Part shown: piece by piece, positions 40,696 to 49,656 of the stretch
Layout: the number at the start of each line of letters is the position of its first letter
How positions within the stretch are numbered: the first letter of the stretch is position 1
NCBI RefSeq assembly: GCF_042655385.1
Contig: NZ_JBHSMA010000002.1
Coordinates: 372,001-436,000, forward strand
DNA length: 64,000 bases
Origin: Larkinella bovis
GTDB taxonomy: Bacteria; Bacteroidota; Bacteroidia; Cytophagales; Spirosomataceae
Reading direction: 5' to 3'
Program-made: the position numbers and the translations under genes
Notes under the pieces: generated by a model
Databases searched by the model: none
What the model was told of the DNA's origin: nothing
The model's input: the letters and a program-made list of their open reading frames with translations, nothing else

Positions 40696-42204
40696 ATGGG
40701 AATAGTCATTCGTCAAAGCCTGAAAGCCAGCGTCGGGTCGTACATCGGTGTCGGCATCGGGATTGTCAACCAGTTGTACGTTTCGCTGGCGTTTCTGAAA
40801 ACCGACCAACTGGCGATATCGCGGCTTTTGCTGGAAAACAGCCTGTTGTTTGCGGCTTTTGCGCACCTCGGCGCTCCGTTTATTACCGACCGTTTCTTTG
40901 GTTATTTCCGCGACGACAAAACCCAGAACAACGGTTTTCTGGGCTTTCTGCTGGCTTTCCCACTGATTGGCATTAGCCTGTTTACGCTGGCGTATTTTGG
41001 CTTTGAGTCGACGATCAAGGGGTATTTTGCCGAAAAATCCGCCGGTTTACTGCCCTATTACGGGCTGGTGGTGCCCTTTACCATTTTCTGGATTTACATC
41101 ACGGTGCTGGAAGCGTACTGCCGCAACAACGCCCGTATTGCCATTCCGACCTTCATCCGGGAAGTGTACCTGAAGCTGTCGAATGTGCTGATCATTCTGA
41201 TGTTTGGCATTGGCTGGTACAGTTTCGACTGGATGCTGTACCTGGTGATCGGTTCGCACGGATTGGCCGTCCTGATTTTGCTGGTGTACATTTATCAACT
41301 CGGCAAGTTTTCCCTGCGGTTTGATTTCAGTCAGTTGAAAAACGGGCTGTTTCGCCAGATGGTGCATTTTGGACTGTTCGTGGTGATGGGGGGCGTCGGG
41401 ACGCAGGTGGTGTATTTCATCGACCGTACGATGCTGTCGGGCGGGAAAGGCCTGATCGATGCCGGGGTCTTTATCATCGCGACCTACATCGCCGGTATCA
41501 TCGAGATTCCGCGAAAAACCATCACCCAGATTTCAACGCCCCTGGTGTCCAATTCGCTGCGGACCAACGATATGGCGCACGTGCAGGAGCTGTATCACAA
41601 GTCGTCACTGAACCAGTTGCTGGCGGGCGGTTTTGTCTTTCTGCTGATCTGGGCCAATATCGACGGTATTTTTGACATTCTGCCGAAAGGAGAAATCTAT
41701 CGGCAGGGGAAAATGGTCGTGCTGCTGCTGGCGTCGGCGAAGCTGTTCGAAATGGCGACCGGCGTCAACGGCGAAATCATCAATTATTCCCGGCATTTCC
41801 GGTACGCGACCTACCTGATGCTGGTCATGGCCTGCCTGGCTATCGCGGCCAATTCCTTCTTTATTCCGCGCTACGGGATCGACGGGGCGGCCCTGGCCAC
41901 CACGCTCACCACCCTAGCTTTTGCGCTCAGTAAAGTCGCCATCGTCTGGGCGTTGTTTCGGATTCTGCCGTTCACCTTTTCCGGCGTGAAGGCGGTTTTT
42001 GTTCTGGTGCTGGTCTATGGCGCGTCGTTGCTGCTGCCCGAATGGGGCGGTTCGTTCTGGCTCACCCTGCTGAGCATGGCGTTTCGGTCGCTGGTGCTGA
42101 CCGGCCTGTTTGCGGGGCTGGTGCTGGGGCTACGGGTTTCCGAAGATGTGAACGGCCTGGCGGGTTCGCTCTGGGGCCAGGTGCGGGCGTTTCGGCAGCG
42201 GTAA
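40696..42204 (+). CDS. Polysaccharide flippase (Wzx/MVF-type)
   Basis: 502 residues, about twelve to fourteen membrane helices, no signal peptide. Of the MATE/Wzx (polysaccharide biosynthesis protein) superfamily: N-terminal QSLKASVGSYIGVGIGIVNQLYVS, a membrane half with TQVVYFIDRTMLSGGKGLIDAGVFIIATYIAGIIEIPRKTI, and a second half with charged loops. It should flip lipid-linked glycan units across the inner membrane. Last gene of the plus-strand polysaccharide run; no polymerase (Wzy) or export (Wza) genes are in the window. AAAACCG...CGGTTTT follows the stop codon as a weak hairpin. Confidence 0.9.
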   Translation: MGIVIRQSLKASVGSYIGVGIGIVNQLYVSLAFLKTDQLAISRLLLENSLLFAAFAHLGAPFITDRFFGYFRDDKTQNNGFLGFLLAFPLIGISLFTLAYFGFESTIKGYFAEKSAGLLPYYGLVVPFTIFWIYITVLEAYCRNNARIAIPTFIREVYLKLSNVLIILMFGIGWYSFDWMLYLVIGSHGLAVLILLVYIYQLGKFSLRFDFSQLKNGLFRQMVHFGLFVVMGGVGTQVVYFIDRTMLSGGKGLIDAGVFIIATYIAGIIEIPRKTITQISTPLVSNSLRTNDMAHVQELYHKSSLNQLLAGGFVFLLIWANIDGIFDILPKGEIYRQGKMVVLLLASAKLFEMATGVNGEIINYSRHFRYATYLMLVMACLAIAANSFFIPRYGIDGAALATTLTTLAFALSKVAIVWALFRILPFTFSGVKAVFVLVLVYGASLLLPEWGGSFWLTLLSMAFRSLVLTGLFAGLVLGLRVSEDVNGLAGSLWGQVRAFRQR

Positions 42205-42313
42205 TTGAAAACCGGGCAGCAGGAGCGAAGGCGGTTTTGAAAAATTAGGAGCCGAAAAGGATTCACCTTTTTGGGGAAATCACTGTACATTCGGCCCGTT
42301 GGATCAGGTGCCC

Positions 42314-43372
42314 ATGAAGAAACAGGAACGTCAGGGAATTAAGGAAATTGCCCGTCGGGCGAACGTGGCCATTGCCACGGTGGACCGCGTGATTCACAAC
42401 CGGCCCGGGGTGTCGGACAAAACCCGGGAGAAAATCAACGGCATCATTGCGGAACTGAACTACCAGCCCAATTTGCTGGCCCGGCGGCTGGCGTCCGGAA
42501 AAATCATTACGCTGGCGGTTTTAATTCCGGCCGTGACGGAAGAAACCGATTTCTGGGAAGCGCCCCTGCGCGGCATCCAGCGGGCCGAAGCCGAAATCCG
42601 GCAATACGGCATTCGCGTGGAAACGTTCTTTTTTGATCTGCGCGATGCCCGGTCGTTTCGAACCCAGGCCGACCGGATTCTGGCATCCGCGGTCGATGGG
42701 GTGTTGCTGGCCCCTTCGTTTGTGGAAGAAGCCCGCTCGTTTGTCGAAGCGTGTCACACGGCCGGTATTCCGTTCGTCTTCATTGATTCGAACCTACCCG
42801 ACCAGCCGAACCTGTGCTACATCGGCCCGCCTTTGTTCCAGAGCGGTTATCTGGCGGGGAAACTTTGCACCTTTAGCCTGCGGGAAACCAGCCAACTATT
42901 GATGGTCAACATCGCGACGGCGCTGGATGGGTATACGTACCAACAGATTGAGGCCGGTTTTCGGGCGTATTTTACGGATCACCGGAAGCCGTATCCGATT
43001 GTACGGGTGGACATTCCCCAAACCGATTTTGCGTCGGTGGCCCGCCAGCTTGGGGCGCTGCTAACCAGCGGTTCGGGCTTCGATGCGGTTTTTGTCGGCA
43101 ACTCCCGGGCGTTTTCCGTGGCCCGGTTTCTGGAAGGAGCCGGGTTAGCGCAAAAACCGCTGTTGATTGGCTACGATTTTGTGCCCGAAAATACCCGCTA
43201 CCTGGCCCGGGGCATCATCGACTTTCTGATCTGCCACCAGCCCGAAGATCAGGGCTACCGCAGTGTCATGGCGTTGTATCAGTTTCTGGTTTTTTCCAGC
43301 CCGGTGGCGAAAGAATATTACATGCCCATTGACATTGTTACCCGGGAAAATCAGGATTTTTACCGAAATTGA
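42314..43372 (+). CDS. LacI-family transcriptional regulator
   Basis: 352 residues from the ATG at 42314 (a TTG at 42299 is possible). DNA-binding domain at residues ~8-55 (IKEIARRANVAIATVDRVIHNRPGVSDKTREKI, a LacI helix-turn-helix) and hinge NLLARRLASGK, then a periplasmic-binding-protein-like sugar domain of type I. Effector side chains cannot be assigned. It stands in front of the sugar gene set and a perfect palindrome (43490-43503) lies between it and the first dehydrogenase gene, a good operator candidate. Confidence 0.92.
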   Translation: MKKQERQGIKEIARRANVAIATVDRVIHNRPGVSDKTREKINGIIAELNYQPNLLARRLASGKIITLAVLIPAVTEETDFWEAPLRGIQRAEAEIRQYGIRVETFFFDLRDARSFRTQADRILASAVDGVLLAPSFVEEARSFVEACHTAGIPFVFIDSNLPDQPNLCYIGPPLFQSGYLAGKLCTFSLRETSQLLMVNIATALDGYTYQQIEAGFRAYFTDHRKPYPIVRVDIPQTDFASVARQLGALLTSGSGFDAVFVGNSRAFSVARFLEGAGLAQKPLLIGYDFVPENTRYLARGIIDFLICHQPEDQGYRSVMALYQFLVFSSPVAKEYYMPIDIVTRENQDFYRN

Positions 43373-43489
43373 CGGAATTGTCCCCGTTTCCGAAAATGCC
43401 TTATATTCTACGGCGAGAAGCAGACGGGGCAAAATTTTATCGGATTTCTGGTGCAGCGGATGGCTGTTGCTGTTTTTTTGATACATTTA

Positions 43490-43503
43490 CGGGTACGTAC
43501 CCG
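43490..43503. promoter_or_regulatory. Palindromic operator candidate, LacI type
   Basis: CGGGTACGTACCCG, a perfect 14-base palindrome centred on CG as in LacI operators, directly after a TACATTTA box (43482-43489) and 51 bases before the first Gfo/Idh/MocA gene. Confidence 0.6.
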
Positions 43504-43553
43504 GAATCCATACTAAGCTCGATTCATTACTTTTACTCCTAACCCTCGTAGGC

Positions 43554-44561
43554 ATGATTGATCTTGTTGATAACCGTCGAAGTTTTTTAAAAAAAGCCGT
43601 TCTTGGCGGGGCTGCGTTGAGCTTACCCGGTTCGGTTTGGGCCACCGCTGAGGTGCCCAAAGGCAAACGGGTGGGTCTTATCGGGCTGGATACCTCGCAC
43701 AGCACGGCGTTTACCAAATCGTTGAACAGCCCCGATGCAAGTCCCGATTTTGCCGGGTATAAGGTTGTGGCGGCTTATCCGTACGGAAGCCGGGATATTG
43801 AAAGCAGCACGAAGCGGATTCCGGGGTATATCGAGGAGGTCAAAAAGTTTCAGGTCGAGATTGTTGATTCCATTGCTGATCTGCTCAAAAAAGTCGATGT
43901 GGTTTTGCTCGAAACCAACGACGGCCGACTGCACCGCGAGCAGGCTATTCAGGTGCTGAAAGCGGGCAAACGGGTGTTCATCGACAAACCCATTGCGGCT
44001 TCGCTGGCCGATGTGGCGGCCATTTTTGCGGCTTCCGAAAAATATAAAATTCCGCTCTTTTCGGCTTCTTCCCTGCGCTATATCAAGGGCCTTGAGAACA
44101 TCGATAAGAGCCAGGTGGTGGGTGCCGACACGTTTAGCCCGGCCACCCTGGAAAAGACACATCCCGACTTTTTCTGGTACGGCATTCACGGGGTTGAAAC
44201 GCTCTACACGGTGATGGGCACGGGTTGCCGCGAAGTGGTGCGGGTGCATACGGAAGGCACCGATATCGTGGTCGGGACCTGGGCCGATGGCCGGGTTGGC
44301 ACGTTCCGGGGAACACGCACCGGCAAGCACGATTACGGCGGAACGGTTTATACGCAGTCGGGCCCGGTCAAATTAGGTCCCTACGCTGGTTATGATCCGC
44401 TGTTGAAAGATATTATACGCTACTTCGAAACCGGCAAGGTTCCCGTCACACCGGCTGAAACGCTCGAAATCTTTGCCTTTATGGAAGCCGCCGACGAAAG
44501 CAAGCGCCAGGGCGGAAAACCGGTTACGCTGGAAAGTGTCCTCAGAAAAGTGACTAAATAA
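43554..44561 (+). CDS. Tat-exported Gfo/Idh/MocA oxidoreductase
   Basis: 335 residues. Residues 1-30 carry a twin-arginine signal (DNRRSFLKKAVLGGAALSLPGS), so the folded protein with bound cofactor is exported. The Rossmann domain begins VGLIGLDTSHSTAFTKSL; the usual GxGxxG is replaced by GLDTSH, a subfamily trait of unclear effect on NAD(P) binding. Further EKTHPDFFWYGIHGVETLYTVMG in the second domain holds the catalytic-lysine/His-type pair (conserved EKPxA-like FIDKPIAAS at about residue 145). It probably oxidises a sugar at C-3 or C-2 in the periplasm. In series with the next dehydrogenase gene. Confidence 0.86.
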   Translation: MIDLVDNRRSFLKKAVLGGAALSLPGSVWATAEVPKGKRVGLIGLDTSHSTAFTKSLNSPDASPDFAGYKVVAAYPYGSRDIESSTKRIPGYIEEVKKFQVEIVDSIADLLKKVDVVLLETNDGRLHREQAIQVLKAGKRVFIDKPIAASLADVAAIFAASEKYKIPLFSASSLRYIKGLENIDKSQVVGADTFSPATLEKTHPDFFWYGIHGVETLYTVMGTGCREVVRVHTEGTDIVVGTWADGRVGTFRGTRTGKHDYGGTVYTQSGPVKLGPYAGYDPLLKDIIRYFETGKVPVTPAETLEIFAFMEAADESKRQGGKPVTLESVLRKVTK

Positions 44562-44587
44562 CGTGTGCAGGGTCAGTGTCTGACGCA

Positions 44588-44622
44588 TTACTGAAAACTG
44601 TATACCGAAAACTGAAAACCGT
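44588..44622. repeat. Short tract of ACTGAAAACTG / ACCGAAAACTG words
   Basis: ACTGAAAACTGTATACCGAAAACTGAAAACCG in one direction, with no clear second arm. It follows the first dehydrogenase gene by 27 bases. The word is that of the 28.69-kb inverted repeat. Confidence 0.6.
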
Positions 44623-44691
44623 CTGAATCAATTCGGCTATTCCGAAAAAATAAACCCTAAACCCTACATTTTAGCCAAGACTGACATTGCC

Positions 44692-46053
44692 ATGACAAAA
44701 CATAACCAAACCGAAAATACCCGGCGGGATTTCCTCCGAAAAACCGTCCTTGGTACCGCTGTCTTATCGGCAGGCGGTATTCTGCCCGGTTTCAGTCCTG
44801 CGAGTTACGCCCGGATTCTGGGGGCAAACGAGAAAGTGCGGGTCGGGATGATGGGCGTCAACAGCCGGGGCCTGGCGCTGGCCACCAACTACGCCCTACA
44901 ACCCAATTGCGAGATCGTTTCGGTATCGGACGTGGATACGCGGGCGGCTGACAAATGCATCGCCACCGTAGAGAAAGCCCAGAACCGCAAACCGCAGGAT
45001 GTGCCCGATTTTCGGAAGGCGCTGGAAAACAAGGACCTGGATGCTCTGGTGATTGCGGCCCCCGACCACTGGCACGCACCGGCCGCCCTCCTGGCGTCGA
45101 AAGCCGGGAAACATGTGTACCTGGAAAAACCGTGTAGCCACAACCCGCACGAGGGCGAACTGCTGATGGCTGCGGTGAAAAAGTACCGCAATGTCATTCA
45201 GATGGGCAACCAGCGCCGGTCGTGGCCGAACGTGGCCGAAGGGATCCGGGCCGTGCAGTCGGGAGCGATTGGGCGCCCGTATTTTGCCAAAGGCTGGTAT
45301 ACGGCCAACCGGCCCTCGATCGGCACCGGAAAGGAAGCCGCCGTACCGAGCTGGCTGAACTATGATCTGTGGCAGGGACCGGCCCCGCGTCGTCCGTTTC
45401 GCGACAACCTGATTCACTACAACTGGCACTGGTTCTGGCACTGGGGAACGGGTGAAGCCCTCAACAACGGCACGCACATGCTCGACCTGATGCGCTGGGG
45501 GCTTGGCGTGGAGTATCCGACAAAGGTAACTTCCTCCGGGGGGCGGTATCGGTACAAAGACGACTGGGAAACGCCGGATACGCAGGTGATCAACCTGGAG
45601 TTTGCCAACCATACGGCGATGACCTGGGAGGGTCGCAGCTGCAACAGCCGGACCGTCGAAGGCAACAGCGTCGGCGTGGTATTTTACGGCGAAACCGGGT
45701 CGCTCATGATCGAGTCGGGCAATTCCTACAAGATTTTTGATTCGGATAATAAACTGGTAAAGGATGCCAAGAACGAGTTTGTGGTCGATGCCCGCAACAA
45801 GATGAATCCGTCGCAGGCGCTGGATGCCATTCACATTCAGAACTTTTTCGATGCCGTCAAAAAGGGTAGCCCACTGGCGTCCGACATCATCGGCGGGCAC
45901 CAGAGCACGCTGCTGTGTCAGTTGGGGAATATCGCTCTCCGCACGGGCGGGATGCTGGACATCGACCCGAGCAACGGTCATATCAAAAACAACCGCGAGG
46001 CCCAGAAACTCTGGAAGCGCGAGTACCAGAAAGGCTGGGAAGCCACCGTTTAA
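44692..46053 (+). CDS. Tat-exported Gfo/Idh/MocA oxidoreductase
   Basis: 453 residues. Twin-arginine signal (NTRRDFLRKTVLGTAVLSAGG) at residues ~9-30. Rossmann domain with VRVGMMGVNSRGLALA, IVSVSDVDTR and the catalytic motif HVYLEKPCSHNPHEG (EKPxS). The longer second domain (EALNNGTHMLDLMRWGLGVEYP) carries the conserved GxHxxD/R region of the larger, ~440-residue periplasmic dehydrogenase group common in Bacteroidota and Planctomycetes. Expected to oxidise a glycoside or sugar. 19 bases before a FucP-like transporter gene. Confidence 0.9.
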   Translation: MTKHNQTENTRRDFLRKTVLGTAVLSAGGILPGFSPASYARILGANEKVRVGMMGVNSRGLALATNYALQPNCEIVSVSDVDTRAADKCIATVEKAQNRKPQDVPDFRKALENKDLDALVIAAPDHWHAPAALLASKAGKHVYLEKPCSHNPHEGELLMAAVKKYRNVIQMGNQRRSWPNVAEGIRAVQSGAIGRPYFAKGWYTANRPSIGTGKEAAVPSWLNYDLWQGPAPRRPFRDNLIHYNWHWFWHWGTGEALNNGTHMLDLMRWGLGVEYPTKVTSSGGRYRYKDDWETPDTQVINLEFANHTAMTWEGRSCNSRTVEGNSVGVVFYGETGSLMIESGNSYKIFDSDNKLVKDAKNEFVVDARNKMNPSQALDAIHIQNFFDAVKKGSPLASDIIGGHQSTLLCQLGNIALRTGGMLDIDPSNGHIKNNREAQKLWKREYQKGWEATV

Positions 46054-46071
46054 CCCCAAACCGTCTGACGC

Positions 46072-47394
46072 ATGAATACGATGGCCATTGATGCCCAACA
46101 GCTCAGCAAACGTGATACCACCATTTCGATCATACTGATCGGGGTGATGTTCTTCATCTTCGGGTTTGTGTCGTGGGTGAATTCCATTCTGATTCCGTAC
46201 TTCAAGATTGCCTGCGAACTGACGAGTTTTCAGGCTTATCTGGTGGCCTTTGCCTTTTACATTGCCTACTTTATTATGTCGGTTCCGGCCTCCTACCTGC
46301 TGAAAGCGTTCGGCTTCAAGAAGGGGATGATGGTCGGCTTCTGGGCGATGGCGCTGGGGGCATTTATTTTTGTACCGGCGGCCCAAACCCGAACGTATTC
46401 GATTTTTCTGACCGGTTTATTCACGATCGGCGTCGGCCTTTCGATCCTGCAAACCGCTGCGAATCCCTACATCACGATTCTGGGGCCGAAAGAACGGGCC
46501 GCTCAGCGGATCAGTATCATGGGTATTTGCAACAAGGCCGCCGGAATTCTGTCACCGCTGGTGTTTGCCGCCGTGATCCTGCGACCGACCGATACGGATC
46601 TGTTTGCGCAGTTGGGCACCATGAGTGAGGTGGAACGGGGGGCGGCCCTCGACGAGCTGGTTCGGCGGGTTATCGTGCCCTACAGCGTAATGGGCTGTTT
46701 TCTGTTCATTCTGGGCGTGCTGGTGTACCTGTCGCCCCTGCCCGAGCTGAACACCGAACAGGAGACGGAGGAGGTCGCCACGGCCAACGCGGGTAAAACG
46801 AGCATTCTGCAGTTCCCGCACCTGATGCTGGGCGCCGTCGCGATTTTCGTGCACGTCGGTACGCAGGTCATTGCCATCGATACGATTATCGGGTATGCGG
46901 GTTCGATGAATATTAGTATGCTGGAAGCCAAGGTGTTTCCGTCGTATACGCTGTTTTGCACGATTTGTGGGTATTTGATCGGGATCGTCACCATTCCGCG
47001 TTTCATCAGCCAGGTCAATGCGCTGCGGGTCTGCACGATCCTGGGGGCGGTTTTTACGCTGCTGATCATTTTTGCGAAAGGAACCCTTACGTTTCTGGGG
47101 CATACCGCCGATGTGTCGATCTGGTTTGTGGTGCTGCTCGGCCTGGCCAATTCGCTGATCTGGGCGGGCATCTGGCCGCTGGCGATCGACGGTTTGGGCC
47201 GGTTTACAAAACTGGGTGCCTCCATCCTGATCATGGGTTTGTGCGGCAACGCCATTATGCCGATGTTCTACGGGTATTTCGCCGATCAGTACGACCTGCG
47301 GACGGCCTACTGGGTCCTTTTCCCCTGTTACCTCTACCTGGTGTTTTACGCCGTGAAAGGCCACCAGATCCGTCGCTGGACACTGGCACCCTAG
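46072..47394 (+). CDS. Sugar MFS transporter, FucP family
   Basis: 440 residues, about twelve membrane helices. Marks of the FHS/FucP family: IGVMFFIFGFVSWVNSILIPYFKIACELTSFQAYLVAFAFY and ILQTAANPYITILGPKERAAQRIS. It should bring the product of the periplasmic dehydrogenases, a (keto- or amino-)sugar, into the cytoplasm with protons. Nineteen bases behind the dehydrogenase gene, 50 before the deaminase gene: one operon. Substrate not readable. Confidence 0.92.
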   Translation: MNTMAIDAQQLSKRDTTISIILIGVMFFIFGFVSWVNSILIPYFKIACELTSFQAYLVAFAFYIAYFIMSVPASYLLKAFGFKKGMMVGFWAMALGAFIFVPAAQTRTYSIFLTGLFTIGVGLSILQTAANPYITILGPKERAAQRISIMGICNKAAGILSPLVFAAVILRPTDTDLFAQLGTMSEVERGAALDELVRRVIVPYSVMGCFLFILGVLVYLSPLPELNTEQETEEVATANAGKTSILQFPHLMLGAVAIFVHVGTQVIAIDTIIGYAGSMNISMLEAKVFPSYTLFCTICGYLIGIVTIPRFISQVNALRVCTILGAVFTLLIIFAKGTLTFLGHTADVSIWFVVLLGLANSLIWAGIWPLAIDGLGRFTKLGASILIMGLCGNAIMPMFYGYFADQYDLRTAYWVLFPCYLYLVFYAVKGHQIRRWTLAP

Positions 47395-47444
47395 CGCCCG
47401 GCCCGCGGGAATTCTATTGATTTATATCAACCCCTTGTATACGA

Positions 47445-48248
47445 ATGCTAACTTCGGCAACTTCCTCCGAACGTACTTTTCAGGTCGACCAGCTCCGGGT
47501 GAATTTATACCCCAACCGCCGGGAACTGGGCCAGCACGCGGCCCGGGCCGTCGCCGACAAAATCCGGGAGCTTCAGCAAACGCAGGAGCGGATCAACATC
47601 ATTTTTGCCTCGGCTCCTTCGCAGAACGAATTTCTGGAAACCCTCGCGCAGGAAACCGGCCTTGCCTGGGACCGCATCCGGGCGTTCCACATGGATGAGT
47701 ACGTGGGGCTGGCCACCGAAGCCCCGCAAAGTTTCGGCCAGTATCTGAAGCAGCAGCTTTTCGATAAAGTGTCCATTCGGGAGGTGTTTTACCTGAACGG
47801 AACGGCTCCCGATGCCGGGGACGAATGCCAGCGCTACAGCGCCCTGCTGGAGCAATACCCGACGGATATCGTTTGCCTGGGCATCGGGGAGAATTGCCAC
47901 ATCGCGTTCAACGATCCCCATGTAGCCGATTTCAACGATCCCCAACTGGTGAAACTGGTGGCACTGGATTTGACGAGCCGCTGGCAGCAGGTCCACGACG
48001 AATGTTTTGAAACACTGGAGCAGGTGCCCGAAACCGCCATCACCCTGACCATTCCGGCGCTGCTGCGGGGGAAACACCTGTTCTGCATGGTTCCGGCTTC
48101 GCACAAGGCTGAAGCGATTCAGCACACGCTGGTCGATGCGGTTTCGGAGCAGTACCCGGCCACCATTCTGCGGACACACCCGAACACCACCCTGTTTATC
48201 GATCAGGATAGCGCAGGCCGGTACCTGAGCGAAACCGGAGCGGAGTAG
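47445..48248 (+). CDS. Divergent glucosamine-6-phosphate deaminase-like (NagB family) enzyme
   Basis: 267 residues, normal for NagB. NagB folds are marked by RINIIFASAPSQNEFLETL, FHMDEYVGLA (Asp of the ring-opening site) and GIGENCHIAFNDP. Compared with E. coli NagB (GNDGHIAFNEP) the general-base His is kept (His152) but Glu148 of the enzyme is replaced by Asp157 and the GNDGH lead-in by GENCH, as in a separate subfamily with FNDPxVADFxDP. It probably deaminates or isomerises a phosphorylated amino sugar, not necessarily glucosamine 6-phosphate. No kinase is present in the cluster. Second to last ABC for uptake: the FucP gene directly precedes it. Confidence 0.82.
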   Translation: MLTSATSSERTFQVDQLRVNLYPNRRELGQHAARAVADKIRELQQTQERINIIFASAPSQNEFLETLAQETGLAWDRIRAFHMDEYVGLATEAPQSFGQYLKQQLFDKVSIREVFYLNGTAPDAGDECQRYSALLEQYPTDIVCLGIGENCHIAFNDPHVADFNDPQLVKLVALDLTSRWQQVHDECFETLEQVPETAITLTIPALLRGKHLFCMVPASHKAEAIQHTLVDAVSEQYPATILRTHPNTTLFIDQDSAGRYLSETGAE

Positions 48249-48338
48249 CGTTTTTATTTGGCTTTTCGTTTCGTATTTTCAGGCTCGGCAACGATCGGGA
48301 CATAACCCAATGCCTGCTTTCAAACCGCCCGTAACGCC

Positions 48339-49604
48339 TTGAATACGCCGATTAAATCCATTGTGGGCGGTTCCATCGGGAACCTGATTGAGTGGTACGA
48401 CTGGTATACCTACTCCGTGTTCTCCATGTATTTCGCGGGAGCGTTTTTCCCGGAAGAAGACGCCACGGCCCAGTTGCTGAACACGGCGGGGATCTTTGCG
48501 ATCGGTTTTCTGATGCGGCCACTGGGCGGCTGGCTGCTGGGGGCGTATGCGGATCGGCAGGGGCGTAAAGCGGCTTTGACCTTGTCCGTCCTGCTGATGT
48601 GCCTGGGTTCGCTGCTGATTGCGCTGGCGCCCGGTTATCACCAGATCGGTATTCTGGCCCCGAGCCTGCTCGTGGTGGCCCGACTGATTCAGGGCCTGAG
48701 CGTGGGTGGAGAATACGGAACGGTGGCGACCTACCTGAGCGAAATTGCGCCGGACGGTCGCAAAGGCTTGTATTCGAGCTTTCAGTACGTCAGCACGACC
48801 CTGGGACAACTGCTGGCGCTGGGTGTGCTGCTGGCGCTGCAACGGTTTTTTCTGACGGCAGAGCAACTGGAAGCCTGGGGGTGGCGGATTCCGTTTCTGA
48901 TCGGAACCGCGCTGGCCCTTCTGGCCCTTTTGCTGCGGCAAAATCTGTCCGAGACGACCGATTTTATCAAAAACCGGCCGAATGCCGGGCGGGCCGGAAC
49001 CTTCCGCGAATTGGGGAAATACCGGAAAGAAACCGCCCTGGTGGTTGGGCTGACCATCGGCCTGACCGTTTCGTACTACACGTTTACGACCTATATCCAG
49101 AAGTTTCTGGTCAACACGGCCGGTTTTTCCAAATCGGATTCTACGGTGATTACGCTCGTTTCGCTGACGCTGTTCATGCTGGTTCAGCCGCTGGCGGGCT
49201 GGCTGGGCGACCGCTTCGGAACGAAACGGATGATGATCATCTACGGCGTGCTGGGCATATTGACGACCTATCCGCTGCTGATGTGGTTGCAAAACCCCGG
49301 CGGTATTTCGCAGGCCATTGGGCTGATTACCGTTGCGCTGGTCATTCTGAGTCTGGCCACCTCCGTATCGGCCATTATCAAAGCGGAACTGTTTCCGGTG
49401 GCCGTTCGGACGCTGGGAGTCAGCCTGCCGTACGCGCTGACGGTGGCGGTTTTTGGCGGATCGGCCGAATACGTGGCGCTGCTGTTCAAGCAGGTTGGGT
49501 ATGCCAACTGGTTTTACGGCTACATCACGTTCTGCCTGCTGCTGACCCTGTACGCCAGCATGCAACTGAAACCGGCTGCCCGGCTGTTGCCCGATAAAGG
49601 CTAA
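48339..49604 (+). CDS. MHS-family MFS transporter
   Basis: 421 residues with twelve membrane helices. The start must be the TTG at 48339: the frame closes at a stop at 48303 and no ATG lies between, and NTPIKSIVGGSIGNLIEWYDWYTYSVF matches the conserved start of metabolite:proton symporters (KgtP/ProP/ShiA type). Also GGWLLGAYADRQGRKAALTLSV and RLIQGLSVGGEYGTVATYLSE. Such carriers take up dicarboxylates, betaines or other small acids, so a sugar acid made by oxidation is a reasonable guess. Confidence 0.9.
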   Translation: MNTPIKSIVGGSIGNLIEWYDWYTYSVFSMYFAGAFFPEEDATAQLLNTAGIFAIGFLMRPLGGWLLGAYADRQGRKAALTLSVLLMCLGSLLIALAPGYHQIGILAPSLLVVARLIQGLSVGGEYGTVATYLSEIAPDGRKGLYSSFQYVSTTLGQLLALGVLLALQRFFLTAEQLEAWGWRIPFLIGTALALLALLLRQNLSETTDFIKNRPNAGRAGTFRELGKYRKETALVVGLTIGLTVSYYTFTTYIQKFLVNTAGFSKSDSTVITLVSLTLFMLVQPLAGWLGDRFGTKRMMIIYGVLGILTTYPLLMWLQNPGGISQAIGLITVALVILSLATSVSAIIKAELFPVAVRTLGVSLPYALTVAVFGGSAEYVALLFKQVGYANWFYGYITFCLLLTLYASMQLKPAARLLPDKG

Positions 49605-49656
49605 ATGGCCGGGCGGTTTTTGCTGTCTATTGATTTCCAGATGCTTATTGATACGC

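Noticed and set aside
42208..42244. Rho-independent terminator after the flippase gene
   Set aside because: A 7-bp AAAACCG/CGGTTTT pairing exists but is not followed by a T run; left out as a firm feature.
44896..46386. 496-codon minus-strand frame opposite the second dehydrogenase
   Set aside because: Low-complexity, basic product; the plus strand has a clear family match and the expected codon pattern.
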